A DNA stretch of 64,000 bases, taken from the NCBI GenBank assembly GCA_018268315.1, contig JAFDWU010000001.1:838324-902323 (forward strand), given 5' to 3'. Below the pieces are notes generated by a model. The model was given only the letters and a program-made list of their open reading frames with translations. It did no database searches and was not told the origin of the DNA. The number at the start of each line of letters is the position of its first letter. Position 1 is the first letter of the stretch. Source of the stretch: Armatimonadota bacterium (GTDB lineage: Bacteria; Armatimonadota; Fimbriimonadia; Fimbriimonadales; Fimbriimonadaceae). Below, piece by piece: positions 49,162 through 58,417 of the stretch. Position numbers and translations under genes: made by a program.

Positions 49162-50637
49162 TTGATGAAGTCAACGCTACTTATCTTTGCTGCCATTACC
49201 GCTCTGTCTTCCGTGGGCTTGGCGCAGAAAATAGAAAACCCAAATGAGAAGTTAATGCGGGAGCAGGAGGGGACTCAGTCTCTGCTTCAAGCCCAAACAA
49301 CCACCGGCCTTGGTCAACCTGCCCTCGTCGTGAGTTACGGCGGATTTCGGGCATATCAGGTCAATGTGACCCCTGGCCAGCAAGACACCATCGGAGACGC
49401 CGCCAACGAGCCATCGATCGCGGTAAATCCGCGCAATCCGTTGGCAATGGAGATTGGCTGGAGGCAGTTCGATAACGCGATTTCCGGTTTCCGCCAGGCC
49501 GGATGCGCTTGGTCAAGCGACGGCGGTCGCACTTGGCACAGCATGCCGCCTCTATCCGACAGCAATGAGCCCCAGTTTAGGAGCGATCCCGTGCTTACGT
49601 GTGACGCCAACGGCCACTTCTATTACGATAGCTACTTCTGCCAGCAGAACCGCTGCCAGATATGGAATACCGAAAACGACCCGAACTGGCTCGGCCCGAT
49701 CAACGCCTGGGGAGGAGATAAGTCCTGGCTGGCCTGCGATACAAACCCCAAGAGTCCCGGCTTTGGCAATCTCTATCAATGCTGGAGCGACTTTGAAAGC
49801 AGCTCCGGCCATTGCACGTTCTCCCGATCCGTTCCAAATGCGGTTGGAATTCACAGTGGTTGGGATATGCCGGTACCGCCTAGCGGCTTTCCTTCGTTTG
49901 GGATGGTTGCTGTAGGACCCAGCGGCGAAGTCTACGATGCCGGGATCAGTCCTGATTGGAGGAGCTGCGTCATCACGCGCTCCGACAACGCAAAGGATAA
50001 GTTTGCCATGCAAGTCAATTTCGGCCCGGGACACAACTTTGACCTAGGGGGAATGCTTGTCGCTCCAGAAGTCAACTCAGCTGGCCTTGCCGGGATGACT
50101 TATTGTCAGGTTGCGGGCCCGGCCTCTCCATTTCATGGAACGGTTTATTGCCTGGCGTCGGTCGGGCTTTGGGATCAGTCGGGAAAGCCGGATGCAACGA
50201 ATGTTCACACCATGTTTGTGAAATCGCTGGATGGCGGGCGCACGTTTACAGAGCCGGTTCGTGTTGATGCGCCTTCGCCATCGGGCCCGAACAACACGGC
50301 CTGGTTCGGCACGCTGTCCATTGCCCCGAATGGCCGCCTCGATGTGGTTTACAACTCCACCGGCTATTCCGATTCCTACGGTCCAAACACATGCGTGACG
50401 CTCTACACATATTCGCTGGATAGCGGTGACCACTGGTCGAAACCAGTTCGCCTCACTCCGGCTTGGGACCCCAGCCGCGGCTACCCTGGCGGGCAATCAA
50501 AAATCGGCGATTACTACACGACCTCCTCTGCCAACGACCATGTCGATCTGGCTTTCTCGGCAACGTTTAGCGGCGGGCAGGACGTGTATTACATGCGCAT
50601 CCCCGCACCGGCAAACTCAGCCCCGAAAAGCAACTAA
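49162..50637 (+). CDS. Secreted Asp-box protein, paralogue 2 of 3
   Basis: A 491-residue exported protein (signal MMKSTLLIFAAITALSSVGLAQ cut before Q), with the same fold as copies 1 and 3. Asp boxes: SSDGGRTW, SLDGGRTF, SLDSGDHW. It is the most diverged copy and is richer in cysteine (for example GCAWSSDG, TCDANGH, FCQQNRCQIW and LACDTN), where copies 1 and 3 have few; these may form disulphides. The C-terminus differs (RIPAPANSAPKSN). Function unknown. Confidence 0.85.
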   Translation: MMKSTLLIFAAITALSSVGLAQKIENPNEKLMREQEGTQSLLQAQTTTGLGQPALVVSYGGFRAYQVNVTPGQQDTIGDAANEPSIAVNPRNPLAMEIGWRQFDNAISGFRQAGCAWSSDGGRTWHSMPPLSDSNEPQFRSDPVLTCDANGHFYYDSYFCQQNRCQIWNTENDPNWLGPINAWGGDKSWLACDTNPKSPGFGNLYQCWSDFESSSGHCTFSRSVPNAVGIHSGWDMPVPPSGFPSFGMVAVGPSGEVYDAGISPDWRSCVITRSDNAKDKFAMQVNFGPGHNFDLGGMLVAPEVNSAGLAGMTYCQVAGPASPFHGTVYCLASVGLWDQSGKPDATNVHTMFVKSLDGGRTFTEPVRVDAPSPSGPNNTAWFGTLSIAPNGRLDVVYNSTGYSDSYGPNTCVTLYTYSLDSGDHWSKPVRLTPAWDPSRGYPGGQSKIGDYYTTSSANDHVDLAFSATFSGGQDVYYMRIPAPANSAPKSN

Positions 50638-50759
50638 CCGCTGGACTGAAGGGAGATTCCCCTCATCAGTGTTGACGATTTCGCGCATCTTCTTCTCTTT
50701 TTCGTTCAAAAGTTGCCGTCGACCGAAATCTGGATTACCATAAAAATAGGTGGTTCAAA

Positions 50760-52226
50760 ATGAAATCTAAACTGTTCATCCTCGCAGGAATGCTTGCCCT
50801 TTGTTCGGTTGCGCTGGCGCAAGGAGGCGGACGAGAGAAGGGAGATCTCAATGTTCAACCTCTGTTCACAATGCCGTACGCCACCGCCGTTGGCCAACCG
50901 GCGCTCACCGTCACCTATGGCGGATTTACTGCGCGTCAGGTGAATGTGACTCCTGATCAGCACGACACGGTTGGAGATGCTGCGCAGGAGCCCGCCATTG
51001 CCGTCAATCCGAAGAACCCGGCGCAGATGGCGATCGGGTTTATCCAATTTGACTCGGTCACCAACGCTTTCCGGCAGGCTGGCAATGCCTGGACTAACGA
51101 TGGCGGGCAGACTTGGCAGAATATGCCTCCGTTGACCGACAGCGGGAAGCCCCAATATAGAACTGATCCCGACCTCGCCACCGACAGCAACGGTCAGTTC
51201 TTCTACTTGGACTTTCATCTCTTCAACGCTGGGCAGACCGAACTCTTCAACGCAGTAAACAACCAGAACTGGCTCGGAACGGTTTTCGCTTGGGGCGGGC
51301 AAAAGCCGTGGCTGACCTGCGATACGCACCTAAACAGCCCTGGCAATGGCAATCTTTACGAGGGCTGGACTCAAGCTAACAGCTCAACGGGCGATCATAC
51401 ATTTTCGCGGTCGATTCCGAATGCCATCGGCCAGCACACAGGGTGGGAGGCCCCGGTACTGCCAACCGGCGCCCCAACCAGCGGGATGATCGCCGTCGGA
51501 CCGGGCGGCGAAGTCTACGATGCCGGCTCCGCCGCAGATGGGACGGTTTTCCTTATCACCCGATCCGATAACGCCAAGGACAAGTTCTCTTCACCCGTCG
51601 TTTTTGGGCCAAGCCACGAATTCAGTCTCGGGGGCGGGTTGGCTTATTATCCGGCAGTAAACCCATGGGGGGCAGCGGGCAAGCTCTCCTGCCAGGTGGC
51701 CGGTCCGTTCTCGCCAAATCGCGGCACGGTTTACGTCCTGTCGTCGGTTGGGCTCTGGGATCAATCTGGAAACGCTGACGCCACCAACGTCCATGTGATG
51801 TTTGCTAGATCTTCTGATGGTGGTCAGACCTTCTCAGCACCGATACGGGTAGATGCAGTCCCGCCATCCGGACAAAATAACCTCGCATGGTTCGGCAGGC
51901 TTTCGGTCTCACCGAACGGGCGATTGGACGTTACTTACAACTCCACTGGCTACTCGAGCCAATTCGGCGCAAACACGTCGGTGACCATGTACACCTTCTC
52001 GCTGGATAACGGCAACCATTGGTCTGCCCCGGTGCAGCTCACTCCAGCGTGGGACCCCAACATTGGATACCCAGATAACTACATGAAGATCGGCGGACAC
52101 AGTGCCATGATCTCGGCCCTGGATCATGTTGACTTTACTTTCACCGCCACCTTCACGGGCGGCCAAGATGTGTACTACATGCGCATCCCGGCTCCGCTTA
52201 GCCGAACGCCGCGCAAGGGCGTCTAA
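50760..52226 (+). CDS. Secreted Asp-box protein, paralogue 3 of 3
   Basis: A 488-residue exported protein with signal MKSKLFILAGMLALCSVALAQ cut after LA. Asp boxes: TNDGGQTW, SSDGGQTF and SLDNGNHW. Signal peptide and C-terminus (RIPAPLSRTPRKG) are almost those of copy 1, so these two arose by the later duplication. AGGTGG lies upstream of the ATG. It converges on polA, leaving eight bases between the two stop codons. Function unknown; exposed or extracellular binding or a carbohydrate role is possible. Confidence 0.85.
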   Translation: MKSKLFILAGMLALCSVALAQGGGREKGDLNVQPLFTMPYATAVGQPALTVTYGGFTARQVNVTPDQHDTVGDAAQEPAIAVNPKNPAQMAIGFIQFDSVTNAFRQAGNAWTNDGGQTWQNMPPLTDSGKPQYRTDPDLATDSNGQFFYLDFHLFNAGQTELFNAVNNQNWLGTVFAWGGQKPWLTCDTHLNSPGNGNLYEGWTQANSSTGDHTFSRSIPNAIGQHTGWEAPVLPTGAPTSGMIAVGPGGEVYDAGSAADGTVFLITRSDNAKDKFSSPVVFGPSHEFSLGGGLAYYPAVNPWGAAGKLSCQVAGPFSPNRGTVYVLSSVGLWDQSGNADATNVHVMFARSSDGGQTFSAPIRVDAVPPSGQNNLAWFGRLSVSPNGRLDVTYNSTGYSSQFGANTSVTMYTFSLDNGNHWSAPVQLTPAWDPNIGYPDNYMKIGGHSAMISALDHVDFTFTATFTGGQDVYYMRIPAPLSRTPRKGV

Positions 52227-52234
52227 GGTAATCC

Positions 52235-54859
52235 TTATACTGGGACGGGGCGACCAACTTCGGTCATCTCGTCCCAGTTGAGACCGACCTTCGCGTCGAC
52301 TTCTACCGGCACGTTCAGCGGCAAGGCGTTCTCCATCTTCTCGCGGAGCCTTTCAATAATTTCATCCTCACCTGCAGCGAGCTCGAAAACAAGTTCGTCG
52401 TGGACATTCAGCAACATGCGCGTCTTGGCCCCCTGAAGAACCTCCCGGGCATGCACCATCGCAAGCTTTAGCATATCTGCCGCCGTGCCCTGGATCGGGG
52501 CGTTCATCGCCTGACGCTCGGCGTACTTCCTCTCGTTGAACTTGGCGTTGTGGATGTCCGGGAAGTAGCGCCGCCTGCCGCTCAGGGTAGTGGTAAAGCC
52601 TTTGCTTCTGGCTTCTTGCACAATCGCCTCCGTAAACGCTTTCACGCGCGGGAACCGCTCGTTGTATTGAAGGATCAGAGCCTTCGCCTCGGCGATCGAG
52701 AAGCCCGCGCCAAGCTGGTTAGCAAGGCCAAAGTCGGTAACGCCGTACAGCACCGCGTAATTCAGCATCTTGGCCAGCCGCCGCTGCTCCTTCGTAACAT
52801 TGCCTTCACCGAACATCTGCTGGGCGGTTACGGTGTGAACATCCTGCCGCGTCTCAAACGCCCTCACCAGCGCCTCATCGCGGCACATGTGGGCAAGCAC
52901 CCGCAGCTCAATTTGGGAGTAGTCCAGCGAAGCAAGGCGGTAGCCTGCGCCTGCCCGGAACGCCTTGCGAATGCCGCGCCCAAGTTCCGTTCTAATCGGG
53001 ATGTTCTGCAAATTGGGGTCGTTCGAGCTTAACCGTCCGGTGGCCGCGCCAATCTGGTTGTAGGTTGTGTGTATCCGTCCGTCTGGTCCGATTAGCCGCT
53101 CAAGGGCATCGGTGTAGGTGGATTTCAGTTTGGAAAGCTCTCGCCAATTCAAAACCTCCGCGCAAATCTCATAGTTCGGGGCAAGCTGGCTCAATATCTC
53201 CACGCCGGTGGCATAGCCGGTCTTCGTCTTCGCCCCAACGCCGGGGATTTCCAACTTCTCGAACAGGATTTCTCCAAGCTGCTTCGGGGAGCCGATGTTG
53301 AACTCCTGCCCCGCCAGCTCATGCACCTTGGTAGTAGTGATCGCAATCTGTTGCTCCAACTGCTTGCTAAATTCGCGAAGGGCCGGCGCGCTTACCTCAA
53401 TGCCGTAGTTCTCCATCTCCGCCAGCAGTGGGATAAGCGGCATCTCGATCTCCTGCATCACGGGAACTTGCGATTCCCTCTCCAGGCGAGTGTTCAGGAC
53501 ATCCTTGAGCAGGAAAACAGAGGCGGCCAAGGAAGCGGCATCGGTGGGAGATTGAATTTCGAGATAACCCTGCACTAAATCGGTGAGCGCGTAATTGCTG
53601 CGCCCCGATTGCAGCACGTACCCGCCAATCATGGTGTCGAATGCGGGCGTATCGGTGAACCACTTGTGCTTGCGATACAGTGGTTTGGAATCGTGCAGGA
53701 TGGCCTTCGCACGGTTAGCAGCCAGAAATTCCAGCCCAACAGCTTCCGGCGCGACCACCACGTCGCGGCCCCGCGCGATAAAGGCTTGCTGAAGGGGAGG
53801 CTCGTCGAACAAATCCTTCTGCGGCTTCGCCTCCGTGAGGAAGATAAGCGAGTACTCCTTACCTTCCGTAAACGCCCCAATCTCCGCCGTGGAAGACACT
53901 GGCTTCAGGGAGACCTCGAGTCGCTCCAGCACGACTTGAGCATTGGCCGCCTCCGCCATTTCTTCGGTTTGGCCCTCCACGTATCGACCAAGAACCTGCG
54001 CGGTGCGGCGGGCAAGGCTGCGAAACTCAAGCCATTCAAATATCTTTCTCGTCGATTCGATCTGCTCGGGCGTCAGCTTGAAATCGCCGAACGGAACCTG
54101 AATCGGTACATGGCGATCGATCGTAGCCAGCCAGCGCGACTTGCGCATCTGCTCCTCATTGCCGATGATCTTCTTGCGAAGCTTCTCCGGGACCTCATCA
54201 ATGCGCGCCAGGATCGATTCCACGCCGCCAAAAGTGGTTATCAGCTCCGCAGCGCCTTTCGCGCCGATGCCAGGAACGCCGGGGATGTTATCGCTGGTGT
54301 CTCCGACGATGGCTTTGTAATCGGGCACGAACTCCGGCCCGAAGCCATACCGCTCCACCACCGCCGCTGTGTTGTAGGTCACGGTGTCCGAGACGCCTTG
54401 ACGGGTAGTAAGCACAGAAACCCAATCGTCCACAAGCTGCAAGGAGTCCAGATCGCCGGTCACGATGGTGGTCAGGTAACCATTCTCCTCCGCTTGGCGA
54501 CTGATGGTTCCGATAACGTCGTCGGCTTCGTATCCGGTTACTTCCAGCGAGGGAATTCCAAGCGCGGCGCAAAGATCGCGAGCGACTGGAAACTGAGCCT
54601 TCAACTCCGGCGCGGTTTCTTTGCGGGTGCCCTTGTATTCGGCGTAATCGGCATGGCGGAAGGTCTTGCCGGGCGCATCGAACGCCACCATGATCGAGTC
54701 CGGCTTGGCCTCCATCAGGTTGAACAGCATGTTCGTGAAGCCAAGCAGCGCGTTCGTCGGCCTGCCGTCCGCCGTGCTTAAAAAGCGGGTTGCAAAGAAC
54801 GCCCGATACAGCAGGCTATAGCCATCCAGAATCACTAGCCGCTTGGGCTCTTGCGCCAT
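52235..54859 (-). CDS. polA: DNA polymerase I
   Basis: An 874-residue repair polymerase. The 5'-3' exonuclease domain (1-290) is complete: LVILDGYSLLYRAFFA, VAFDAPGKTFRH, YEADDVIGTISRQAEE, IVTGDLDSLQLV and GVPGIGAKGAAELI. The middle domain lacks the proofreading signature (no D-x-E; the place reads YSLIFLTEAKPQKDLFDE), so 3'-5' exonuclease is probably inactive, as in Thermus. The polymerase domain is intact: motif A SLDYSQIELRVLAHM, motif B RRLAKMLNYAVLYG, and motif C LNVHDELVFE. TAACGT six bases before the ATG. Confidence 0.96.
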   Translation of the reverse strand: MAQEPKRLVILDGYSLLYRAFFATRFLSTADGRPTNALLGFTNMLFNLMEAKPDSIMVAFDAPGKTFRHADYAEYKGTRKETAPELKAQFPVARDLCAALGIPSLEVTGYEADDVIGTISRQAEENGYLTTIVTGDLDSLQLVDDWVSVLTTRQGVSDTVTYNTAAVVERYGFGPEFVPDYKAIVGDTSDNIPGVPGIGAKGAAELITTFGGVESILARIDEVPEKLRKKIIGNEEQMRKSRWLATIDRHVPIQVPFGDFKLTPEQIESTRKIFEWLEFRSLARRTAQVLGRYVEGQTEEMAEAANAQVVLERLEVSLKPVSSTAEIGAFTEGKEYSLIFLTEAKPQKDLFDEPPLQQAFIARGRDVVVAPEAVGLEFLAANRAKAILHDSKPLYRKHKWFTDTPAFDTMIGGYVLQSGRSNYALTDLVQGYLEIQSPTDAASLAASVFLLKDVLNTRLERESQVPVMQEIEMPLIPLLAEMENYGIEVSAPALREFSKQLEQQIAITTTKVHELAGQEFNIGSPKQLGEILFEKLEIPGVGAKTKTGYATGVEILSQLAPNYEICAEVLNWRELSKLKSTYTDALERLIGPDGRIHTTYNQIGAATGRLSSNDPNLQNIPIRTELGRGIRKAFRAGAGYRLASLDYSQIELRVLAHMCRDEALVRAFETRQDVHTVTAQQMFGEGNVTKEQRRLAKMLNYAVLYGVTDFGLANQLGAGFSIAEAKALILQYNERFPRVKAFTEAIVQEARSKGFTTTLSGRRRYFPDIHNAKFNERKYAERQAMNAPIQGTAADMLKLAMVHAREVLQGAKTRMLLNVHDELVFELAAGEDEIIERLREKMENALPLNVPVEVDAKVGLNWDEMTEVGRPVPV

Positions 54860-54865
54860 GGGTCA

Positions 54866-54871
54866 ACGTTA
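54866..54871 (-). promoter_or_regulatory. -10-like TAACGT box, leaderless promoter of polA
   Basis: Minus strand TAACGT, six bases, ATG at 54859. The HIT gene's TATAAC box faces the other way only 28 bases off, so both starts are fired from a 51-base gap. Confidence 0.45.
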
Positions 54872-54898
54872 CCAAATTATTCGCACCCATAAATCGTC

Positions 54899-54904
54899 TA
54901 TAAC
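54899..54904 (+). promoter_or_regulatory. -10-like TATAAC box, leaderless promoter
   Basis: TATAAC ends six bases before the ATG at 54911. No ribosome site stands between. Confidence 0.5.
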
Positions 54905-54910
54905 CCTAAC

Positions 54911-55402
54911 ATGACGGAGATTCTGTGGGCGCCCTGGAGGCTTGAATACATCGAATCGGAATCTCCTGACACCGGCAGCAAAGATATCTTCCTTGATCTG
55001 CCTGCCGAGAACCAAGATGAAAAGAACTTGATCGTGTATCGAGGCAAGCATGCGTTCGTGATCCTGAACGCTTACCCGTACACGAATGGGCACCTACTCA
55101 TCGCGCCCTATCGCCAAGTTGCAGAACTTGAGCAACTGAACGATGACGAGCTTTTGGAGATCAATCAGCTTCTCGCCAAAACATCTGTTTGGCTGAAGAA
55201 ATGCTACAAGCCGGATGGCTTCAATGTAGGCGTAAACCTTGGCAAAGCCGCCGGAGCGGGCATCCCGATCCACATTCATTGGCATATCGTGCCGCGATGG
55301 GCAGGCGATACCAATTTCACCACCACCGTCGGTAAAGTGAGGGTAATGCCGCAGAGCCTAGAGGACAGCTATCGCCGCCTGAAGGAGGTCGCAAGCCAAT
55401 GA
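54911..55402 (+). CDS. HIT-family hydrolase / Ap4A phosphorylase-like
   Basis: A 163-residue protein of the histidine triad family. It starts ILWAPWRLEYIES, a mark of the bacterial Ap4A phosphorylase-like branch, and has FVILNAYPYTNGHLLIAPYR and the triad AGIPIHIHWHIVPRW. It likely cleaves dinucleoside polyphosphates or AMP-linked substrates. Its stop overlaps the UDG gene as ATGA. Confidence 0.92.
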   Translation: MTEILWAPWRLEYIESESPDTGSKDIFLDLPAENQDEKNLIVYRGKHAFVILNAYPYTNGHLLIAPYRQVAELEQLNDDELLEINQLLAKTSVWLKKCYKPDGFNVGVNLGKAAGAGIPIHIHWHIVPRWAGDTNFTTTVGKVRVMPQSLEDSYRRLKEVASQ

Positions 55403-56028
55403 CCTTGGACGAACTGCGGACTCAGGCACTTCAATGCCACAGTTGCCTATTGGCTTCACGCCGCACCAATGTGGTCTTTGGCGAGGGTAACCCCCTCTCG
55501 CCTCTGGTGCTGGTTGGGGAGGGCCCTGGCGAAACCGAGGACCTGACGGGCCGCCCATTTGTAGGCAGGGCCGGCCAACTGCTGGACCAGGCGCTGGAAG
55601 AAGCCGGAGTGGGCCGCGCTAACGTTTACATCACCAACACGGTTAAATGCCGCGCAGCGGACTGGCAAGGCAGCAAGGCCATCAATCGTGCCCCTACCGA
55701 CGCTGAGGCCGCCGCCTGTCGGCGCTGGCTCGATCCTCAGCTTGCAATCTTGAAACCCCAGGTCATCCTCTGCGTTGGCGCGCCAAGCGCTAAGAACCTT
55801 ATTAAACCGGACTTTAAGATCACGCGGGAACGAGGATTAGTCTTTGAATCTCCCCGCGCCCGGGCCATCCTTGCAACGCTGCATCCTGCCTACATCCTGA
55901 GGCAGCGAAACATGGGCGGCGATGGCGGCTACAAGGAATTCGTTTCCGACATCAGAAAGGCTTGGGGACTCGCGCACAAGTACGTGGAAGAAACCGCCGT
56001 CAAAGTCATCCAGCCAAGTTTGTTTTGA
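55399..56028 (+). CDS. Family 4 uracil-DNA glycosylase (4Fe-4S)
   Basis: A 209-residue glycosylase that removes uracil from DNA. Four cysteine ligands for the iron-sulfur cluster are visible (CHSC near residue 14, TNTVKCRA, and AAACRRWL). Motif 1 is GEGPGETEDLTGRPFVGRAG, in which family 4 has this GEAPG-type pattern, and motif 2 is LATLHPAYILRQ. Coupled to the HIT gene by four bases and followed by the aminopeptidase gene with a gap of seven. Confidence 0.93.
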   Translation: MTLDELRTQALQCHSCLLASRRTNVVFGEGNPLSPLVLVGEGPGETEDLTGRPFVGRAGQLLDQALEEAGVGRANVYITNTVKCRAADWQGSKAINRAPTDAEAAACRRWLDPQLAILKPQVILCVGAPSAKNLIKPDFKITRERGLVFESPRARAILATLHPAYILRQRNMGGDGGYKEFVSDIRKAWGLAHKYVEETAVKVIQPSLF

Positions 56029-56035
56029 GATCGCT

Positions 56036-58408
56036 ATGTATAGAACTCGCTTCTCCGCTGTGCTGCTTGCCCTCAGCGCTCTGGCCGGCGCAGACTTCAC
56101 CCATTGGGCTAAAACGTACGCCCTCGTTAACGTTAATTACAGCATCAGCTTCGAGATGGGCCGGCGCTCGATTGTTGGGGACGTGACGAACACCATCCGC
56201 CCGCTTAAGTCGGGCTTGAAGGAAATCAACTTTGATCTCCACGGATTGAATGTCGATTCAATCACCGTCGATTCCGCTCCGGCAACGTTTCGCCGTGAGG
56301 AAGACGTACTCGTAGTCACCCTTCCAAGACCCAGCGAGGAGGGAAGAAGGCTCGACGTTCGCATCCGGTACTCCGGCATCCCAGAAACCGGCATCTATTT
56401 CGTGCCTAGCCGGAACGGATATCCCGCCACCGTAGACATGGTGTACACGCAGGGAGAAATGATCGATACCCGGTGCTGGCTACCAACCTACGACTGGCCG
56501 GATAACAAAGCAACCATCGAATCGCGCATCGCGGTGCCGAAGGGGCAAACCGCGGTTTCCAACGGCGTTCTGGTCGGGGTTGAGCACGAAGGGGCAAGGG
56601 ATGTGTGGCACTACCGAATGGATCAGCCCACTTCAACCTATCTGATTGCATTTGCCGCGGGGCAGATGGACGAGACGAAGAAGTTCGCAGGAACCTTGCC
56701 GGTTGATTCCTATGTGCCTGATGGGCTTAAGACCTGGGGCGACGTCGCATTTGGGAAGACTCCCGAGATGGTGCAGTTGTTCAACCGCCTAACCGGCCTC
56801 AACTACCCCTTCGAGAAATATGCCCAAATTGCAGTTCCCGACTTCCCCTTTGGGGGCATGGAGAACACCACCTGCACCATCGAAACGGTGAAGCTGCTGC
56901 ACCCCGCCTCCGACGACGACTTTAACAACAAGGAAGGCACCGTCGCTCATGAACTAGCGCATCAGTGGTTTGGAGACACCGTAACCTGCGCGAACTGGCG
57001 CGACGCTTGGCTCCACGAGGGCTTTGCCACCTTTATGCCCCTATTCTGGATTCGCGAGTCGAAGGGCCAGGACGCCTACGACCTAGCCAGATTCGATTTA
57101 CTTGAGACCGCCCGCATCGACCAGGCCAAAGTGCGGCCGGTGGTGTGGGATGGCGGCGCCCACATGATGGACCTCTTCGATGGCGTCCTTTACTCGGGAG
57201 GCGGTGCGCGCCTTTTCACCCTGATGGGGCTGCTTGGAGAAGATGCGTTCTGGAAAGGCATTTCCCACTACCTTCACAAGTTTCAATTCCAGAATGTGAC
57301 AACCGCGGATTTCGTGAACGCGATGAGTGAATCCAGCGGCAAGGACCTCAGCCAGTGGTCCAAGCAATGGCTTTTCGATACGGTGATTCCCACCATCACG
57401 CTATCCCGACATGCCACTGAGATTCACTTCGACTGCGATACCGACCGCTTTTCTTTCTCGCTCCCGGTCTGGCTAATCGACGACACGAAGTGGGTCAAGA
57501 AGAAAGTAGAGATCAAGAACGGTCACGGCGTTCTCGACATCAGCGATCTTGACGGCCCGATTATCGCCGACCCCGAAGCATTCTTGCCATGCGGCTATCG
57601 TTACGGGACTGTGAATTCAGAAGCAGCGTGGATGAGGATCTACCGCAAAGCGAGCAACATAGCGATCCGCGCAAGGATTTACGCCAACCAACGCGATGCC
57701 ATGAGCGAGCAGAACTGGGAGCGGTTCATGGAGGCGGAGACGAACGACACTCTTAAGGCTCGCATGATCCGCAATCTTTCCACGCTCTCGGTGGAATGGC
57801 TCATCGCCCACATGAGGGATTCCGGCCCTCAAACCAAGCTGGCGTGCCTGGAAGTGCTGGTGCGGCACAAGAACGATCCGGATGTCCTTGCCTTATGCGG
57901 ACGCATTTGGGGTGATGTCAACGCGCCTAACACCTACCGCAAGCTCGCCTTTGGCTATCTGCTTACGACCGATGAGTGGATGACCTACGCCGAGGATGGC
58001 TTCCGCATGGATACATACGACGATGGCATAAGATCCCAAGCCCTCGATGCATTCGCGCAGCACGATTCCTTGGAGGGCCGCAAGCGATGCCTCTACATCT
58101 TGCGAGAGCCGTTTGGCCCCATCATCCGCGCCCATGCGGTCGAGCTGCTTGGACGTATGAAGGATGGACCCAGTGAGCGAACGGTTTTCAATGCCCTCAT
58201 GGTCACGATCAAGGAGCGCTCCTTCGCTCCCAGACGCGCTGCCATTCGGGCGCTGGGCGAATACGGAAGCCCAGACGCCATTCCCGTCCTTGAGGAAATG
58301 GCAAAGCACCCGCTCCACTTCTTCCGGGTGGACGCAGAAGCAGCGCTGAAAAAGATAGAAGCACAGGGAGGGCAGTACGCGAATACAATGTCGCATCCCC
58401 AGCCGTAA
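56036..58408 (+). CDS. M1-family metallo-aminopeptidase with HEAT-like repeats
   Basis: A 790-residue exported protein (signal MYRTRFSAVLLALSALAGA). The M1 marks are FPFGGMENTTC (the GxMEN exopeptidase motif, here GGMEN), zinc site VAHELAHQWFGDTVTC with downstream WLHEGFATFM, and a Tyr later in VLYSGGGARLF. After residue 600 come alpha-helical repeats (HEAT/armadillo-like, such as ALDAFAQHDSLEGRKRCL and AAIRALGEYGSPDAIPVLEE). The start at 56036 is chosen because the frame upstream is UDG coding. Exported M1 with a HEAT tail is known in several soil bacteria; substrate unknown. Confidence 0.92.
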   Translation: MYRTRFSAVLLALSALAGADFTHWAKTYALVNVNYSISFEMGRRSIVGDVTNTIRPLKSGLKEINFDLHGLNVDSITVDSAPATFRREEDVLVVTLPRPSEEGRRLDVRIRYSGIPETGIYFVPSRNGYPATVDMVYTQGEMIDTRCWLPTYDWPDNKATIESRIAVPKGQTAVSNGVLVGVEHEGARDVWHYRMDQPTSTYLIAFAAGQMDETKKFAGTLPVDSYVPDGLKTWGDVAFGKTPEMVQLFNRLTGLNYPFEKYAQIAVPDFPFGGMENTTCTIETVKLLHPASDDDFNNKEGTVAHELAHQWFGDTVTCANWRDAWLHEGFATFMPLFWIRESKGQDAYDLARFDLLETARIDQAKVRPVVWDGGAHMMDLFDGVLYSGGGARLFTLMGLLGEDAFWKGISHYLHKFQFQNVTTADFVNAMSESSGKDLSQWSKQWLFDTVIPTITLSRHATEIHFDCDTDRFSFSLPVWLIDDTKWVKKKVEIKNGHGVLDISDLDGPIIADPEAFLPCGYRYGTVNSEAAWMRIYRKASNIAIRARIYANQRDAMSEQNWERFMEAETNDTLKARMIRNLSTLSVEWLIAHMRDSGPQTKLACLEVLVRHKNDPDVLALCGRIWGDVNAPNTYRKLAFGYLLTTDEWMTYAEDGFRMDTYDDGIRSQALDAFAQHDSLEGRKRCLYILREPFGPIIRAHAVELLGRMKDGPSERTVFNALMVTIKERSFAPRRAAIRALGEYGSPDAIPVLEEMAKHPLHFFRVDAEAALKKIEAQGGQYANTMSHPQP

Positions 58409-58411
58409 CAT
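58406..58411 (+). promoter_or_regulatory. -10-like TAACAT box, leaderless promoter
   Basis: TAACAT ends six bases before the ATG at 58418. It overlaps the TAA stop of the aminopeptidase gene. Confidence 0.4.
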
Positions 58412-58417
58412 AAGGAT

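Noticed and set aside
47436-52226. Sialidases
   Set aside because: The fold is Asp-box-like, but I cannot find the arginine triad or catalytic Tyr/Glu of sialidases, so an enzyme name is not given.
53609-54781. Open frame of 390 codons opposite polA
   Set aside because: Shadow of the polA exonuclease and middle domains; no recognisable protein pattern.
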